A stretch of 64,000 nt of DNA from Acidobacteriota bacterium (GCA_022828085.1 JAJEIY010000030.1:1-64000), one strand, 5' to 3'; shown: positions 43,910 to 53,061, numbered from the stretch's first letter. The notes: a model not told the origin generated them from the letters alone. Numbers and translations: made by a program.

Positions 43910-46900
43910 AGATCGACTTGTCGCTTGCGCGCGCCCTGCTCCTGCTCGCGGCCGCACCCGCCGCCGGGCAGGGACCGGTCGAGCGCGCCGAGGTGCCCGA
44001 CGGATTCGAGGTGCCCGCGCAGGTTCTCGGGGACATCGACTTCCGGATGGTGGGGCCGTCGCGGGGCGGGCGGGTGACCACGGTGACGGGCATTCCCGAC
44101 CAGCCGTACGTGTTCTACATGGGTTCGACCGGCGGCGGCGTCTGGAAGACGGAGAACGCCGGCGTCTCCTGGACCAATCTGAGCGATGACGCGTTCGCCG
44201 TCGGCTCCATCGGCGCCGTGGCCGTCGCTCCCTCGGACCCGAACGTCGTCTACGTGGGGACGGGCTCCGCCGCCCCGCGCGGCAACATCTCCGTGGGCAA
44301 CGGCGTCTACCGCAGCACCGACGCCGGACGGTCCTGGACCCATGTGGGCCTCGAGGCCGCCGGACTGATCGGCCGGATCGTGGTGGATCCGGGTAACCCG
44401 GATCGCGCCTTCGTGGCGGTCCTCGGTCAGATCTTCGGCCGCTCGCCCGAGCGGGGCGTCTACCTGACGGAGGACGGAGGGAGCACCTGGACGGCGGTGC
44501 TCCAGATCTCCGACGCGACCGGAGCCGTGGAACTCGCGATGAACCCGGCGAACCCCCGCGAACTCTTCGCCGCCATGTGGCAGGCGGAGCGGAAACCCTG
44601 GACGCTCATCGACGGCGGTTCGGAGGGCGGTCTCTACCGGACCCGGGACGGCGGGGAGTCGTGGGAACTGGTCGGGGGCGGGCTACCGGAAGCGTCCGAG
44701 GAGAACCCGGTCGGAAAGATCGGCGTGTCCATCGCCGCGTCGGACCCGAGCCGCGTGTACGCGTTCGTGACCGCCGCCGAGGAGCGGGGTGGTCTCTATC
44801 GCAGCGATGACGGCGGAGACACCTGGACGCGGGTGAACGGCGAGCGCCGGCTGCGCGCCCGCGGCTGGTACTACAGCTACGTGATCGCCGATCCCACCGA
44901 TCCGGACACGGTGTACGTCCTGAACGCGCCCTTCTTCAAGTCCGTGGACGGGGGCATGTCCTTCCAGACCGTCCGCGTCCCCCACGGAGACAACCACGAC
45001 CTGTGGATCAACCCGAACGACCCCCGGATCATGGTGGAGGCGAACGACGGGGGAGCCACCGTGACCCTCGACGGGGGCGCGAACTGGTCCTCCATCCACA
45101 ACCAGCCCACCGCCGAGTTCTACCGGCTCACCGTGGACGACGAGTTTCCCCGGCGGCTCTACGGAGCGCAGCAGGACAACTCGACGATCAGCGTCCCGTC
45201 CTGGACCGACAGCGGCCTCTCACCCGAGGCCCACTGGTGGGACGTGGCGGGCGGCGAGAGCGGGCACATCGCCGTGACCCCCGGTCGGCCCGAACTCACC
45301 TACGCGGGGAACTACATCGGCCAGATCGATCGGCAGGACCGCGACGAGGCGGGCGCCCGCAACGTGATCGTCTATCCGGAAATGGCGGACGGCGTGGCCC
45401 CGCGGGACCTCAACTACCGCTTCCAGTGGAACGCTCCCATCGTCGTTTCCCGGCACGACCCGGAGGTCGTGTTCCACACCTCCAACTACGTCCATCGGAC
45501 CACCGACGGCGGCCTCTCGTGGGTGACCATCTCGCCCGACCTGACCGTGGGCGATCCCGAGAAGGGCGCCCGGCCGGGCGGGCCGGTGCAGCACGACCAC
45601 ACCGGCGTCGAGGTCTACGGAACGATCTTCGCGCTCGGAGAGTCGCCGCGGGTGTCCGGGGTGATCTGGGCGGGCACCGACGACGGGCTGGTCCACCTGA
45701 CTCGGGACGGTGGAGAATCCTGGACCGAGGTCACGCCGCCGGCAATGCCGGCGGGCGGCACGGTGAACAGCCTTGACGTTTCCGCCCATCACGACGGAGG
45801 CGTCCTCCTCGCCGTGCAGCGGTACCGCGAGAACGACTTCGAGCCCTACGTCTTCCGCAGCACGGACTTCGGGGCGACGTGGGCGAGTCTGGGGGCCGAC
45901 GGCGGAATACCGGCGGGTCATCCCGTCCGGGTGGTCCGGGAGGACCCGGTCGACTCAGACATCCTCTACGTGGGGACGGAATTCGGGCTCTTCCTGAGCC
46001 TGGACGGCGGGGAGCTTTTCGTTCCCTTCGGAGACCTGCCAGCGACGCCCATCACCGATCTGCAGGTGGCCGGGGACGAACTGCTGGTCGCCACCCAGGG
46101 CCGCTCCTTCTGGGTGCTCGACGACCTCACCCCGTTCCGGGCGCTGGCGGGGCGCTCGTGGGATGTCCCGGCGCTGCTGCCAGCGGGGACGGCCGTGCGG
46201 CTGGCCACCGGCGGCAGTCGGCCGTTTCGGGGTCCGGGGGCGCCGGAGAACCGTCCGGTCGGAGCTCTCCTCCATTACTTCCTGCCGGAAGATCTCGAGG
46301 ACGGGGATGAACTGCGGATCACCGTTCGCGACGCGGGCGGCGCGGTGATCCGGGAGTTCGTGCGGAAGCCGGCGTCCGGCGCCGAGCCGGAGGAGTCCGA
46401 GGACGAGCGTCCGAATCCGGACGCCGTGCTGGAAACCGAGGCCGGGCTCCAGCGGCTCGCCTGGGACCTCAAGTACCGGCGTCCCGAACTCCTGAAGGGC
46501 TCCGTGATGTCCATCTCCTATACCGGCGGAGCGTTCGTGATGCCAGGGGCCTATAGCGCCTCGCTGTCCTTCCAAAAGGAGGGCGCGGAGGAAGTCCAGG
46601 GCGATCCCGTCCGGTTCGAGGTGGTCAAGGACCCCCGGGTGAGCGCCAGCGACGACGATCTCCGGCAGCAGCACGACCTCGTGCGGCAGGCGCAATCGCT
46701 TCTTGAGCGGATGCACGAGCGGATCGGCGCGCTCCGGGACGCGCGCGACCAGCTCGAGGCGGTCGAGAAGCGGGCCCGGGAGGCTGACCGCTGGAGCGAC
46801 GAACTCGAGGAGCAGGCCGAGGCGCTGCGCAAGCGTCTGACCGAGGTCGAGGAAGAGCTCATCCAGCCGAAGAACGAGTCCAGTCAGGACCCCATCAACT

Positions 46901-47124
46901 TCCCTCCGCAGATCGACAACCAGATCGCCTACGTCTACGGCCACGTGGCCCAGAACTACGGCCGCCCCACCGGCGGCTCTTTCGAGCGCTTCCGGGACTT
47001 GGAGGAGGAGGCAAGGCCGATCCTCGAACGGCTGGACTCCCTGCTCGGCGCCGGGGTCGCCGACCTCAACCGCGCCCTCCAGGAGGCGGGAGTCACGGGC
47101 GCGGTGTTGGTCGGACAGCGCTAA
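43906..47124 (+). CDS. Large secreted BNR/VPS10-like beta-propeller protein
   Basis: The 1072-residue protein has a signal peptide (about 1-22) and then many BNR/Asp-box blades such as SxDGGxTW (GGGVWKTENAGVSWTNLSDD, YRSTDAGRSWTHVGLEA, YLTEDGGSTWTAVLQ, YRSDDGGDTWTRVNGE), arranged as in sortilin/VPS10-type propellers. Residues about 780-900 form a separate beta domain, followed by a long coiled coil (about 930-1000, QAQSLLERMHERIGALRDAR through LRKRLTEVEEELI). Homologues in Acidobacteria and Bacteroidetes are annotated as VPS10-domain or glycosyl-hydrolase-like, but no catalytic residues are evident. It is translationally coupled to the RidA gene, an unexpected pairing of cytosolic and exported products. 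Confidence 0.85.
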   Translation: MKIDLSLARALLLLAAAPAAGQGPVERAEVPDGFEVPAQVLGDIDFRMVGPSRGGRVTTVTGIPDQPYVFYMGSTGGGVWKTENAGVSWTNLSDDAFAVGSIGAVAVAPSDPNVVYVGTGSAAPRGNISVGNGVYRSTDAGRSWTHVGLEAAGLIGRIVVDPGNPDRAFVAVLGQIFGRSPERGVYLTEDGGSTWTAVLQISDATGAVELAMNPANPRELFAAMWQAERKPWTLIDGGSEGGLYRTRDGGESWELVGGGLPEASEENPVGKIGVSIAASDPSRVYAFVTAAEERGGLYRSDDGGDTWTRVNGERRLRARGWYYSYVIADPTDPDTVYVLNAPFFKSVDGGMSFQTVRVPHGDNHDLWINPNDPRIMVEANDGGATVTLDGGANWSSIHNQPTAEFYRLTVDDEFPRRLYGAQQDNSTISVPSWTDSGLSPEAHWWDVAGGESGHIAVTPGRPELTYAGNYIGQIDRQDRDEAGARNVIVYPEMADGVAPRDLNYRFQWNAPIVVSRHDPEVVFHTSNYVHRTTDGGLSWVTISPDLTVGDPEKGARPGGPVQHDHTGVEVYGTIFALGESPRVSGVIWAGTDDGLVHLTRDGGESWTEVTPPAMPAGGTVNSLDVSAHHDGGVLLAVQRYRENDFEPYVFRSTDFGATWASLGADGGIPAGHPVRVVREDPVDSDILYVGTEFGLFLSLDGGELFVPFGDLPATPITDLQVAGDELLVATQGRSFWVLDDLTPFRALAGRSWDVPALLPAGTAVRLATGGSRPFRGPGAPENRPVGALLHYFLPEDLEDGDELRITVRDAGGAVIREFVRKPASGAEPEESEDERPNPDAVLETEAGLQRLAWDLKYRRPELLKGSVMSISYTGGAFVMPGAYSASLSFQKEGAEEVQGDPVRFEVVKDPRVSASDDDLRQQHDLVRQAQSLLERMHERIGALRDARDQLEAVEKRAREADRWSDELEEQAEALRKRLTEVEEELIQPKNESSQDPINFPPQIDNQIAYVYGHVAQNYGRPTGGSFERFRDLEEEARPILERLDSLLGAGVADLNRALQEAGVTGAVLVGQR

Positions 47125-47140
47125 CCGCCGCGAACGGCGG
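47125..47140 (+). terminator. Hairpin after the BNR protein gene
   Basis: CCGCCG, CGAA loop and CGGCGG form a 6-bp stem immediately after the stop codon at 47122-47124. The tetraloop is stable but there is no U-run. It directly precedes the first palindromic repeat of this gap. Confidence 0.4.
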
Positions 47141-47142
47141 AC

Positions 47143-47290
47143 ACGGCTTGGAACGCCGACCTCCGGTCGGCACAGCGACGCCGAGCGTCGCGGACGGCGC
47201 TCCGCTACCCGCCGTCACAGCGCGCCGCTGAGGGAACCATCCCCGTCAGCATCGTGGCGCGACGGCTCGGAGCGCCGACCTCCGGTCGGC
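47143..47290. repeat. Two direct copies of the dispersed palindromic repeat
   Basis: Copy 1 (47143-47171) and copy 2 (47262-47290) share CGGCT(T/C)GGA(A/G)CGCC followed by the palindrome GCCGACC-TCC-GGTCGGC; their cores begin 119 bases apart. Both point the same way. They lie in the 270-base gap between the BNR gene and the convergent PLP-enzyme gene. The spacer between them has no recognisable feature, and a further small palindrome (AGCGTC/GACGCT) lies at about 47313-47327. Confidence 0.65.
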
Positions 47291-47394
47291 ATCGCGCGGG
47301 AGCGCGAAACCAGCGTCGATGACGCTGCTCTCGCCGCAGGCGAATCGGTTGCTATCCCTCTTGCGATGAACTGCCCGGTGGTTACTCTCCGGCG

Positions 47395-48561
47395 CTACTC
47401 GTCCGCCGGATCCGGGAGATCCTCCAACAGTCCCTCCCGGTACGGGAAGAGTGCCGGGGTGCCCCCGGTGTGGAGGAAGACGACCGTGTCGGTCGGGCGA
47501 AATGCGCCGTTACGCACCATGTCGAACAGACCCGTCATCGCCTTCCCGGTATAGACCGGATCGAGGAGGATGCCCTCGGTGCGTGCGGTCAGCGCGATGG
47601 CCTCCACGACGTCCGCGTTCAGGACTCCGTACGCCTCGCCGAAGTATTCGTCGAGGAACACCACGTCGGCAGGCTCGATCTCCAGGTCGAGCTGCATCGC
47701 TTCGACGGTCTCCCGGGCAATGGCGAGCACGTTCGCCTCACCAGCCGCCTTGCTGCCACCGGTGCTGATGCCGATGATCCGGACTTCGGGGGCGAGCATC
47801 TTCGCCGCGACCACGAGCCCGGCCTGCGTGCTGCCGGAGCCGGAGGCGTGGACCACGTGGGTGATCGTCACGCCCGCCTCACGCGCCTGTCCGAGCAGTT
47901 CCCGGAACCCGTTTGCGTAGGCCACTGCACCCACCGGGAGCACCATGTCGCCGCCGGTCCGGGAGCCCCCGACCGAAACGACATAGGGCGTCCTTCCGGC
48001 TTCCCGCTCCGCGCTGGCGATTTCGGCGACCGTGGCTTCCCGGTCGCCATCCGGTTCGATGATCCGCACGTCGGCGCCGAGGATCCGGTCCAGCAGCAGG
48101 TTGCCGTCCGCCGGTGCGACGGACTGGTCTTCCCTCCGTTGCAGGACGAGGATCGGGTCCATGCCCAGCCGGCGGGAACCGGCGGCGGTCATGCGCGCCC
48201 AGTTGGACTGCACGCCCGCCCAGGTAACGACGCTGTCGCTCCCCTTGGCGACCGCGTCGGCGAGGATGAAGTCGAGCTTCCGGGCCTTGTTGCCGCCGAA
48301 GGCGAGCCCGGTCTGGTCGTCGCGCTTGACGAACAGGCGGGGCCCCCCGAGTTCTGCCGCGAGCGTGGGCATCTCCTCGAACGGCGTCGGGAGATGGGCG
48401 AGGGGGGCCTGTTCGAAGCGGCTGACGGCCTCGTCGAAGATGGTCATGGGGTCAGCGACGTCTCCTTCCAGATCTCCGGCGCCCGCGCCGCCGCACGCGG
48501 AGAAGGTGGCAATGGCGAGTCCGACACCGGCGACGAGTGCGAAAGAGCGGAGCGCGGGCAT
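47395..48561 (-). CDS. Predicted lipoprotein PLP enzyme, D-cysteine desulfhydrase/ACC deaminase family
   Basis: The 388-residue protein combines a lipoprotein-type signal (PALRSFALVAGVGLAIATFSAC, lipid cysteine near 23) with a fold-type II PLP enzyme. The PLP-lysine segment is FVKRDDQTGLAFGGNKARKL, with a phosphate-binding HASGSGSTQAGLV and the C-terminal LDPVYTGKAMTGL and FLHTGGTPALFPY. Relatives are D-cysteine desulfhydrase (DcyD) and 1-aminocyclopropane-1-carboxylate deaminase, normally cytosolic. GGAGG seven bases before the ATG at 48561 firmly supports a start that includes the signal. Substrate is unknown. There is no twin-arginine motif. The gene lies downstream of parDE with its own TAAACT -10-like hexamer at 48589-48584. 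Confidence 0.82.
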   Translation of the reverse strand: MPALRSFALVAGVGLAIATFSACGGAGAGDLEGDVADPMTIFDEAVSRFEQAPLAHLPTPFEEMPTLAAELGGPRLFVKRDDQTGLAFGGNKARKLDFILADAVAKGSDSVVTWAGVQSNWARMTAAGSRRLGMDPILVLQRREDQSVAPADGNLLLDRILGADVRIIEPDGDREATVAEIASAEREAGRTPYVVSVGGSRTGGDMVLPVGAVAYANGFRELLGQAREAGVTITHVVHASGSGSTQAGLVVAAKMLAPEVRIIGISTGGSKAAGEANVLAIARETVEAMQLDLEIEPADVVFLDEYFGEAYGVLNADVVEAIALTARTEGILLDPVYTGKAMTGLFDMVRNGAFRPTDTVVFLHTGGTPALFPYREGLLEDLPDPADE

Positions 48562-48636
48562 GGGCGATCCTCCAGAACCGGCGAGTTTACGCACGGAGGT
48601 CCGGTTCAGTGTTCGGTTGGTGGGCCGTTTCTCGGA

Positions 48637-48927
48637 TCAGAGATGCCGGAGCGCGTCCATCTTCGAGTGCAGGACGCGGACGATCACGACGCCTCCGGTT
48701 CCCGTGCCGTAGAAGAGGACGTGGGAGCGGAACTCGTAGCGCCGCAGTCCGGGGGCCAGGGACTCGGCGGACCGGCCGATCAGCGGGTTCGCCGCGAGCT
48801 GCTCGCAGAGCGAGTTGATGCCGTCAAGGTATGCGTGCGCCTGCGCCAACCCGAATTGTCGGGCCGTGTAATCGAAGATCTCATCGAGATCTGCAGCCGC
48901 CCGGCGTGTCAGCCTATGGATTGCCAT
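48637..48927 (-). CDS. parE: ParE/RelE-superfamily toxin
   Basis: The 96-residue protein has the ParE pattern: LTRRAAADLDEIFDYTARQF, YLDGINSLCEQLAANPLIGR, then LRRYEFRSHVLFYGTGTGGVVIVRVLHSKMD. ParE toxins poison DNA gyrase; RelE relatives cut mRNA on the ribosome. The order antitoxin then toxin with a 14-base overlap favours ParDE. The product is expected to be neutralised by the upstream ParD. Confidence 0.9.
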   Translation of the reverse strand: MAIHRLTRRAAADLDEIFDYTARQFGLAQAHAYLDGINSLCEQLAANPLIGRSAESLAPGLRRYEFRSHVLFYGTGTGGVVIVRVLHSKMDALRHL

Positions 48928-49171
48928 CCCGCCGGAACCGCGCTTCGGCTTCTTCCATGATTTGCGGGATGGTGCGGTCGCTGATTCCGCTTTCGAGCCC
49001 TTCCTGAATTGCGGCCCGGAGTGCGAAGAACGAATCCTTCCGTTCCCGGTCGCGCCGGATCAGATCGCGGATGTACTCGCTGTCGTTCGTGAAGTGACCC
49101 GCCGTGATTTGGGCCTTGACCCACTGATCCTGCTGGGGCGTCAGGCTGATCGTCTTCCGCACCGTGCTCAT
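48914..49171 (-). CDS. parD: ParD-type ribbon-helix-helix antitoxin
   Basis: The 85-residue protein has a ribbon-helix-helix N-terminus (MSTVRKTISLTPQQDQWVKAQ and SEYIRDLIRRDRERKD) and a C-terminal toxin-binding tail (IPQIMEEAEARFRRDG). GGAGG lies eight bases before the ATG at 49171, which fixes the start over an upstream frame. It should bind ParE and repress its own promoter at an inverted repeat. The stop overlaps parE by 14 bases. Confidence 0.92.
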   Translation of the reverse strand: MSTVRKTISLTPQQDQWVKAQITAGHFTNDSEYIRDLIRRDRERKDSFFALRAAIQEGLESGISDRTIPQIMEEAEARFRRDGNP

Positions 49172-49220
49172 GTCGGATTCCTCCCGATAGTGTTGCGTGA
49201 ATCTTCCTACTGAACAACAT

Positions 49221-49237
49221 ATTATTGCATGAATAAT
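49221..49237. promoter_or_regulatory. Inverted repeat, likely ParD operator, in an AT-rich island
   Basis: ATTATT-GCATG-AATAAT is an inverted repeat with perfect 6-bp arms, 50 bases upstream of the parD ATG. It overlaps a plausible minus-strand promoter (TTGATG, 16-base spacer, TATGTT). The stretch is strikingly AT-rich against its GC-rich surroundings. Autorepression by ParD through such a site is typical of the family; binding here is inferred. Confidence 0.5.
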
Positions 49238-49319
49238 CATCAAACCCGTGCTTGGCGCAGAGCAGAGCGTGGGGGTTGTTCGGCGCATACCGCTCAGGAA
49301 ACTCCGGGCGAACCGCGCC

Positions 49320-49500
49320 TAACGGAGTCGGGGGGCTCAAGCCTGGGGCGATACGGGCGTCGGCGGGCTCAAGCCTGGGGCTACGGGAGCCGGCGGGTCC
49401 GAGCTTGGGGCGATACGGGCGTCGGCGGGCCCGAGCCTGGGGCAATAGCGGCATCGGCCGGTTCAAGCCTGGGGCGATAACGGAGTCGGCGTTCCGAGCC
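49320..49500. repeat. Tandem array of about five 32-base units
   Basis: The block repeats a 32-base unit with core CAAGCCTGGGGCGATA and a following GTCGGC(G). Five units are recognisable, four of 32 bases and one of 30, with partial units at both ends. Copies differ at several positions. Unit length is not a multiple of three and the overlapping frames have no convincing start, so it is noncoding. It fills most of the 372-base gap between parD and the divergent carboxylase gene. Confidence 0.75.
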
Positions 49501-49514
49501 GTTAAACCCCTCAC

Positions 49515-49520
49515 TAAAAT
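49515..49520 (+). promoter_or_regulatory. -10-like TAAAAT for the acyl-CoA carboxylase operon
   Basis: TAAAAT lies 23 bases before the TTG at 49544 and immediately after the tandem array. The short leader contains AGGAAG, a usable Shine-Dalgarno. No obvious -35; if one exists it would be inside the last repeat remnant. Confidence 0.4.
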
Positions 49521-49543
49521 CACGCCGCGTCAGGAAGCACTGT

Positions 49544-51151
49544 TTGGCCCGGCTCAAGTCCCACATCTCGACGGACTCCGACGAATTCCGGGCCAACGAG
49601 GCGCATAACCGCGGGCTCTGCGAGACGCTGCAGGAGCGGCTGGCCGAGGCCCGTCAAGGGGGAGACGGCCGGGCTCGGGCCCGCCACGCGGAGCAGGGGA
49701 AACTCTTGGTCCGGGAACGCATCGAACGGCTCTCCGACCCCGGTTCCCCGTTCCTCGAAGTCGGTCCGCTCGCCGCGCATGACTGCTACGACGCTCCCAC
49801 CCCGGCCGCCGGGCTGGTCACCGGGGTGGCCTCGGTTTCGGGACGATTGGTCATGGTGGTGGCGAACGACGCCACCGTGAAGGGCGGGACCTACTACCCG
49901 CTGACCGTCAAGAAGCACCTCCGGGCCCAGGAGATCGCGGCCCGCTGCGAATTCCCCTGTGTGTACCTCGTGGACAGCGGCGGGGCGTTCCTGCCGCTCC
50001 AGGCCGAGGTTTTCCCCGACCGCGACCACTTCGGCCGGATCTTCCGCAACCAGGCGGTCATGAGCGCCCGCGGCATCCCGCAACTCGCGGCCGTGATGGG
50101 CATGTGCACGGCCGGCGGCGCCTACGTCCCCGCCATGAGCGACGAGGCCGTCATCGTCGAGGGCACCGGGACCATCTACCTGGGAGGCCCGCCGCTCGTG
50201 AAGGCTGCCACCGGCGAGGTGGTGAGTCCCGACGAACTCGGAGGGGCGCGGATTCACACCGAGCGTTCCGGGGTGGCGGACCACCTCGCGGAGGACGACG
50301 CCGCAGCGATCCGGATCCTCCGGGAAGCCGTCGGACGGCTGCCCGCCGGCAACCGAGATCCCATCCGCGACGCTGACCCCGAGCCGCCCGACTACCCGGA
50401 GGAGGAGATCCTCGGCATCTGGCCGCGAGACCGGCGGGTCCGGGTGGACATCCGCGAGACGCTCGCCCGGCTCCTCGACGGGAGCCGGCTCGACGAGTTC
50501 AAGGCGCGCTACGGGACCACGCTGGTGACCGGCTTCGGCCGCATCGAGGGGATCACGGTGGGGATCGTGGCCAGCAACGGGGTCCTTTTCAGCGAAAGTG
50601 GCCTGAAGGGCGCGCACTTCGTCCAGCTCTGCGCCCGCGAGGGCCTGCCGCTGCTGTTCGTCCAGGACATCACCGGGTTCATGGTCGGGGCGCGCTACGA
50701 GCAGGGCGGGATCGCCAAGGACGGCGCCAAGATGGTGAACGCCGTGGCCACCGCCGAGGTGCCCAAGCTCACCCTGATCGCGGGCGGCAGCTTCGGCGCC
50801 GGCAACTACGCCATGTGCGGGCGCGCCTACGATCCGGCCTTCGTCTGGTCCTGGCCGGCGAGCCGCATTTCGGTGATGGGCGGCGAACAGGCCGCCTCCG
50901 TGCTGGTCCAGGTGAAGCGCGATCAGCGCGAGCGCGCCGGCGAGGAACTGAGCGGCGCCGAAGCCGAGGAAATCGCCACGCCCGTCCGGGAGAAGTACGA
51001 GCGCGAGGGGAGCCCGTACTACGCGACCGCCCGTCTCTGGGACGACGGCATCGTGGACATGCGGAACACGCGCCGGACGCTCGCGCTGAGCCTGGCGGCC
51101 GCCGCGAACGCTCCCGTTGGCAGCTCCGGACACGGCATCTTCCGGATGTAG
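49544..51151 (+). CDS. Acyl-CoA carboxylase carboxyltransferase (beta) subunit, methylcrotonyl-CoA type
   Basis: The 535-residue protein transfers CO2 from carboxybiotin to an acyl-CoA. It shows the two crotonase-like halves of the family: [41 protein letters not shown] and [18 protein letters not shown] in the N-half, and [33 protein letters not shown] and [17 protein letters not shown] in the C-half. The '[10 protein letters not shown]' wording and length fit methylcrotonyl-CoA or geranyl-CoA carboxylase better than propionyl-CoA carboxylase. The start is a TTG. It heads a four-gene operon with its biotin partner last. Confidence 0.92.
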   Translation: MARLKSHISTDSDEFRANEAHNRGLCETLQERLAEARQGGDGRARARHAEQGKLLVRERIERLSDPGSPFLEVGPLAAHDCYDAPTPAAGLVTGVASVSGRLVMVVANDATVKGGTYYPLTVKKHLRAQEIAARCEFPCVYLVDSGGAFLPLQAEVFPDRDHFGRIFRNQAVMSARGIPQLAAVMGMCTAGGAYVPAMSDEAVIVEGTGTIYLGGPPLVKAATGEVVSPDELGGARIHTERSGVADHLAEDDAAAIRILREAVGRLPAGNRDPIRDADPEPPDYPEEEILGIWPRDRRVRVDIRETLARLLDGSRLDEFKARYGTTLVTGFGRIEGITVGIVASNGVLFSESGLKGAHFVQLCAREGLPLLFVQDITGFMVGARYEQGGIAKDGAKMVNAVATAEVPKLTLIAGGSFGAGNYAMCGRAYDPAFVWSWPASRISVMGGEQAASVLVQVKRDQRERAGEELSGAEAEEIATPVREKYEREGSPYYATARLWDDGIVDMRNTRRTLALSLAAAANAPVGSSGHGIFRM

Positions 51152-51171
51152 GGATCCGGGAGCGCCGCATC

Positions 51172-53061
51172 GTGAAGCGAACCGTCCGGGTCGGAAACGC
51201 CGGCGGCTACTGGGGAGACGACCCGCGGGCGCTCGAGTCCCACGTGATGGGGCCGGAGCCTCCCGACTTCGTCACCGCGGATTTCCTGGCCGAGATCACG
51301 ATGAGCATTCTGCAGAAGCAGCGCGCCCGCGATCCCGAGGCCGGCTACGCCCGCGACTTCGTGAGCCAGGTCGCGCCGCTCCTGGGCGCCGTCCGGGAAC
51401 GCGGGATCACGGTGATCACGAACGCCGGCGGCGTGAATCCCGGGGCCTGCGCGCAGGCGGTGCTCCGCGCCGCGACGGGGGCGGGCGTCGAGTTGACGGT
51501 CGCCGTGGTGGATGGCGATGATCTGATGGGCCGGCTCGACGCGCTTCTGGACGACGGGGTCGGTTTCGACAACCTGGAAACCGGCGATCCGTTCGCGCCC
51601 CGGCGAGGCGACGTCCTGTCGGCGAACGCCTACTTCGGCGCCGAGCCAATCGTGCGGGCGCTGGCGCACCGCCCGGACGTCGTGGTCACGGGACGGGTCA
51701 CGGACACGGGAATCACCCTCGCCCCCATCCGGCACGCCCTCGGCTGGGACCCCCACGACTGGGACCGCATCGCGGGCGGCATCGTGGCCGGACACCTCAT
51801 CGAGTGCGGGGTGCAGGCCACCGGCGGCAACTTCACCGACTGGGAGCGGGTTCCGGGACTCGGCAACGAGGGCTTCCCGGTCGTCGAGGTCGAGGAAGAC
51901 GGCGCCTTCGTGCTGACGAAGCAGTCGGGAACCGGGGGGTTGGTCTCCCCCGCGGTCGTCCGGGAACAACTGCTCTACGAGATGGGCGACCCGGAGCGCT
52001 ACCTGTGCCCGGATGCGACCGTGGACTTCTCCGGTCTCGCGGTGGCGGCTGCCGGGGAGGACCGGGTGCGCGTCCGGGGGGCGCGGGGAGGTCCGCCCCC
52101 GGGCGACCTGAAGGTGAGCGCGTCGGTCCGGGGCGGTTTCAGCGCCCGCGGCAGCCTGGTGGTTGGGGGGCCGGATGTCCGGGGCAAGACGGCGGCGCTC
52201 GAAACCGCATTCCGGGATCGGCTGCGGGGGGATTGCGAGGCCGCGGGGGTTCCTTTCGCCGCCGAGTTCCGGGTGGACCTCGCGGGCGCGGACGCCGCAC
52301 AGCGCGGGCTGGCGGACGCCGCGCGCCTCGATCCGTCCGAGGGGCTCGTCCGCTTCGCTGCCTGGAGCCCGGTCCGGGAGCCGCTGCACGTCTTCCGAAA
52401 GCTGCTTCCCAGTTTCATCCTCAGCGGCCCCCCCGGACTCGCCGTCACCGGAGGCGCCCCGGCGATCTCCGAAGTGGTCGGCTACTGGCCGGCGCTCGTT
52501 CCCCGCGACCGGGTCCCGGCGTCCGTCCGGGTGATCCGGGTCTCCGCGGGTGGGACCGAAACCGTGGTCGGCGAGGAAAAGGTGCGTTTCGAGGGGCCGA
52601 CCGCTCCGGCGAACGCGCCGTCGGCGGCCGGCAAGCGCTCGCAGACCGGCGTCGCGGCATCGGGCCCCCTGATCGAGACACCCCTCGGCTCGGTGGCGCA
52701 CGCCCGCAGCGGAGACAAGGGGGACGCGGCCAACATCGGGATCGTCGGCCGGAGCGCCGCCTGCTACGAGTGGCTCCGCGAGCAGTTGACCACGGAGCTC
52801 GTCGGGGAGTGGGTGAGGGACGTGGCCCGGGGTCCGATCGTCCGCTACGAGGTGCCCGGGCTCTGGGCTCTCAACTTCATCCTGGAGCGGGCGCTCGGGG
52901 GCGGCGGCACCCGCAGCCTGCTCCTCGACCCGCAGGGCAAGACCCTCGCGCAGGGGATCCTCCGCCGGCGAGTCCGGATTCCGGCCGCTCTCCTTGCCAC
53001 GATCCCTCCCGAAAACCGCCCGCTGTCCCCCGGGTTCGCAGCTCCCTTCTCCGCCTCATGA
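51172..53061 (+). CDS. AtuA-like acyclic terpene utilisation protein (DUF1446)
   Basis: The 629-residue protein begins VRVGNAGGYWGDDPRA, followed by FVTADFLAEITMSIL, VITNAGGVNPGACAQAVL, LSANAYFGAEPIVRALAHRPDVVVTGRVTD and GHLIECGVQATGGNF, all landmarks of the AtuA/DUF1446 family. A C-terminal AtuA-like ferredoxin-fold domain starts about residue 500 (LGSVAHARSGDKGDAANIGI). AtuA is needed for citronellol/geraniol degradation in Pseudomonas, but its reaction is not defined. The GTG at 51172 follows GGGAG nine bases upstream. Its place between carboxylase subunits matches leu/terp degradation clusters. Confidence 0.9.
   Translation: MKRTVRVGNAGGYWGDDPRALESHVMGPEPPDFVTADFLAEITMSILQKQRARDPEAGYARDFVSQVAPLLGAVRERGITVITNAGGVNPGACAQAVLRAATGAGVELTVAVVDGDDLMGRLDALLDDGVGFDNLETGDPFAPRRGDVLSANAYFGAEPIVRALAHRPDVVVTGRVTDTGITLAPIRHALGWDPHDWDRIAGGIVAGHLIECGVQATGGNFTDWERVPGLGNEGFPVVEVEEDGAFVLTKQSGTGGLVSPAVVREQLLYEMGDPERYLCPDATVDFSGLAVAAAGEDRVRVRGARGGPPPGDLKVSASVRGGFSARGSLVVGGPDVRGKTAALETAFRDRLRGDCEAAGVPFAAEFRVDLAGADAAQRGLADAARLDPSEGLVRFAAWSPVREPLHVFRKLLPSFILSGPPGLAVTGGAPAISEVVGYWPALVPRDRVPASVRVIRVSAGGTETVVGEEKVRFEGPTAPANAPSAAGKRSQTGVAASGPLIETPLGSVAHARSGDKGDAANIGIVGRSAACYEWLREQLTTELVGEWVRDVARGPIVRYEVPGLWALNFILERALGGGGTRSLLLDPQGKTLAQGILRRRVRIPAALLATIPPENRPLSPGFAAPFSAS

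Noticed and set aside
49320..49500. Tandem repeats considered as a CRISPR array
   Set aside because: There are no unique spacers: the whole 32-base unit repeats with scattered substitutions, and no cas genes are nearby.
49229..49608. Short open frames across the tandem-repeat block
   Set aside because: The unit length is not divisible by three, the frames shift between copies, and no Shine-Dalgarno precedes their starts.
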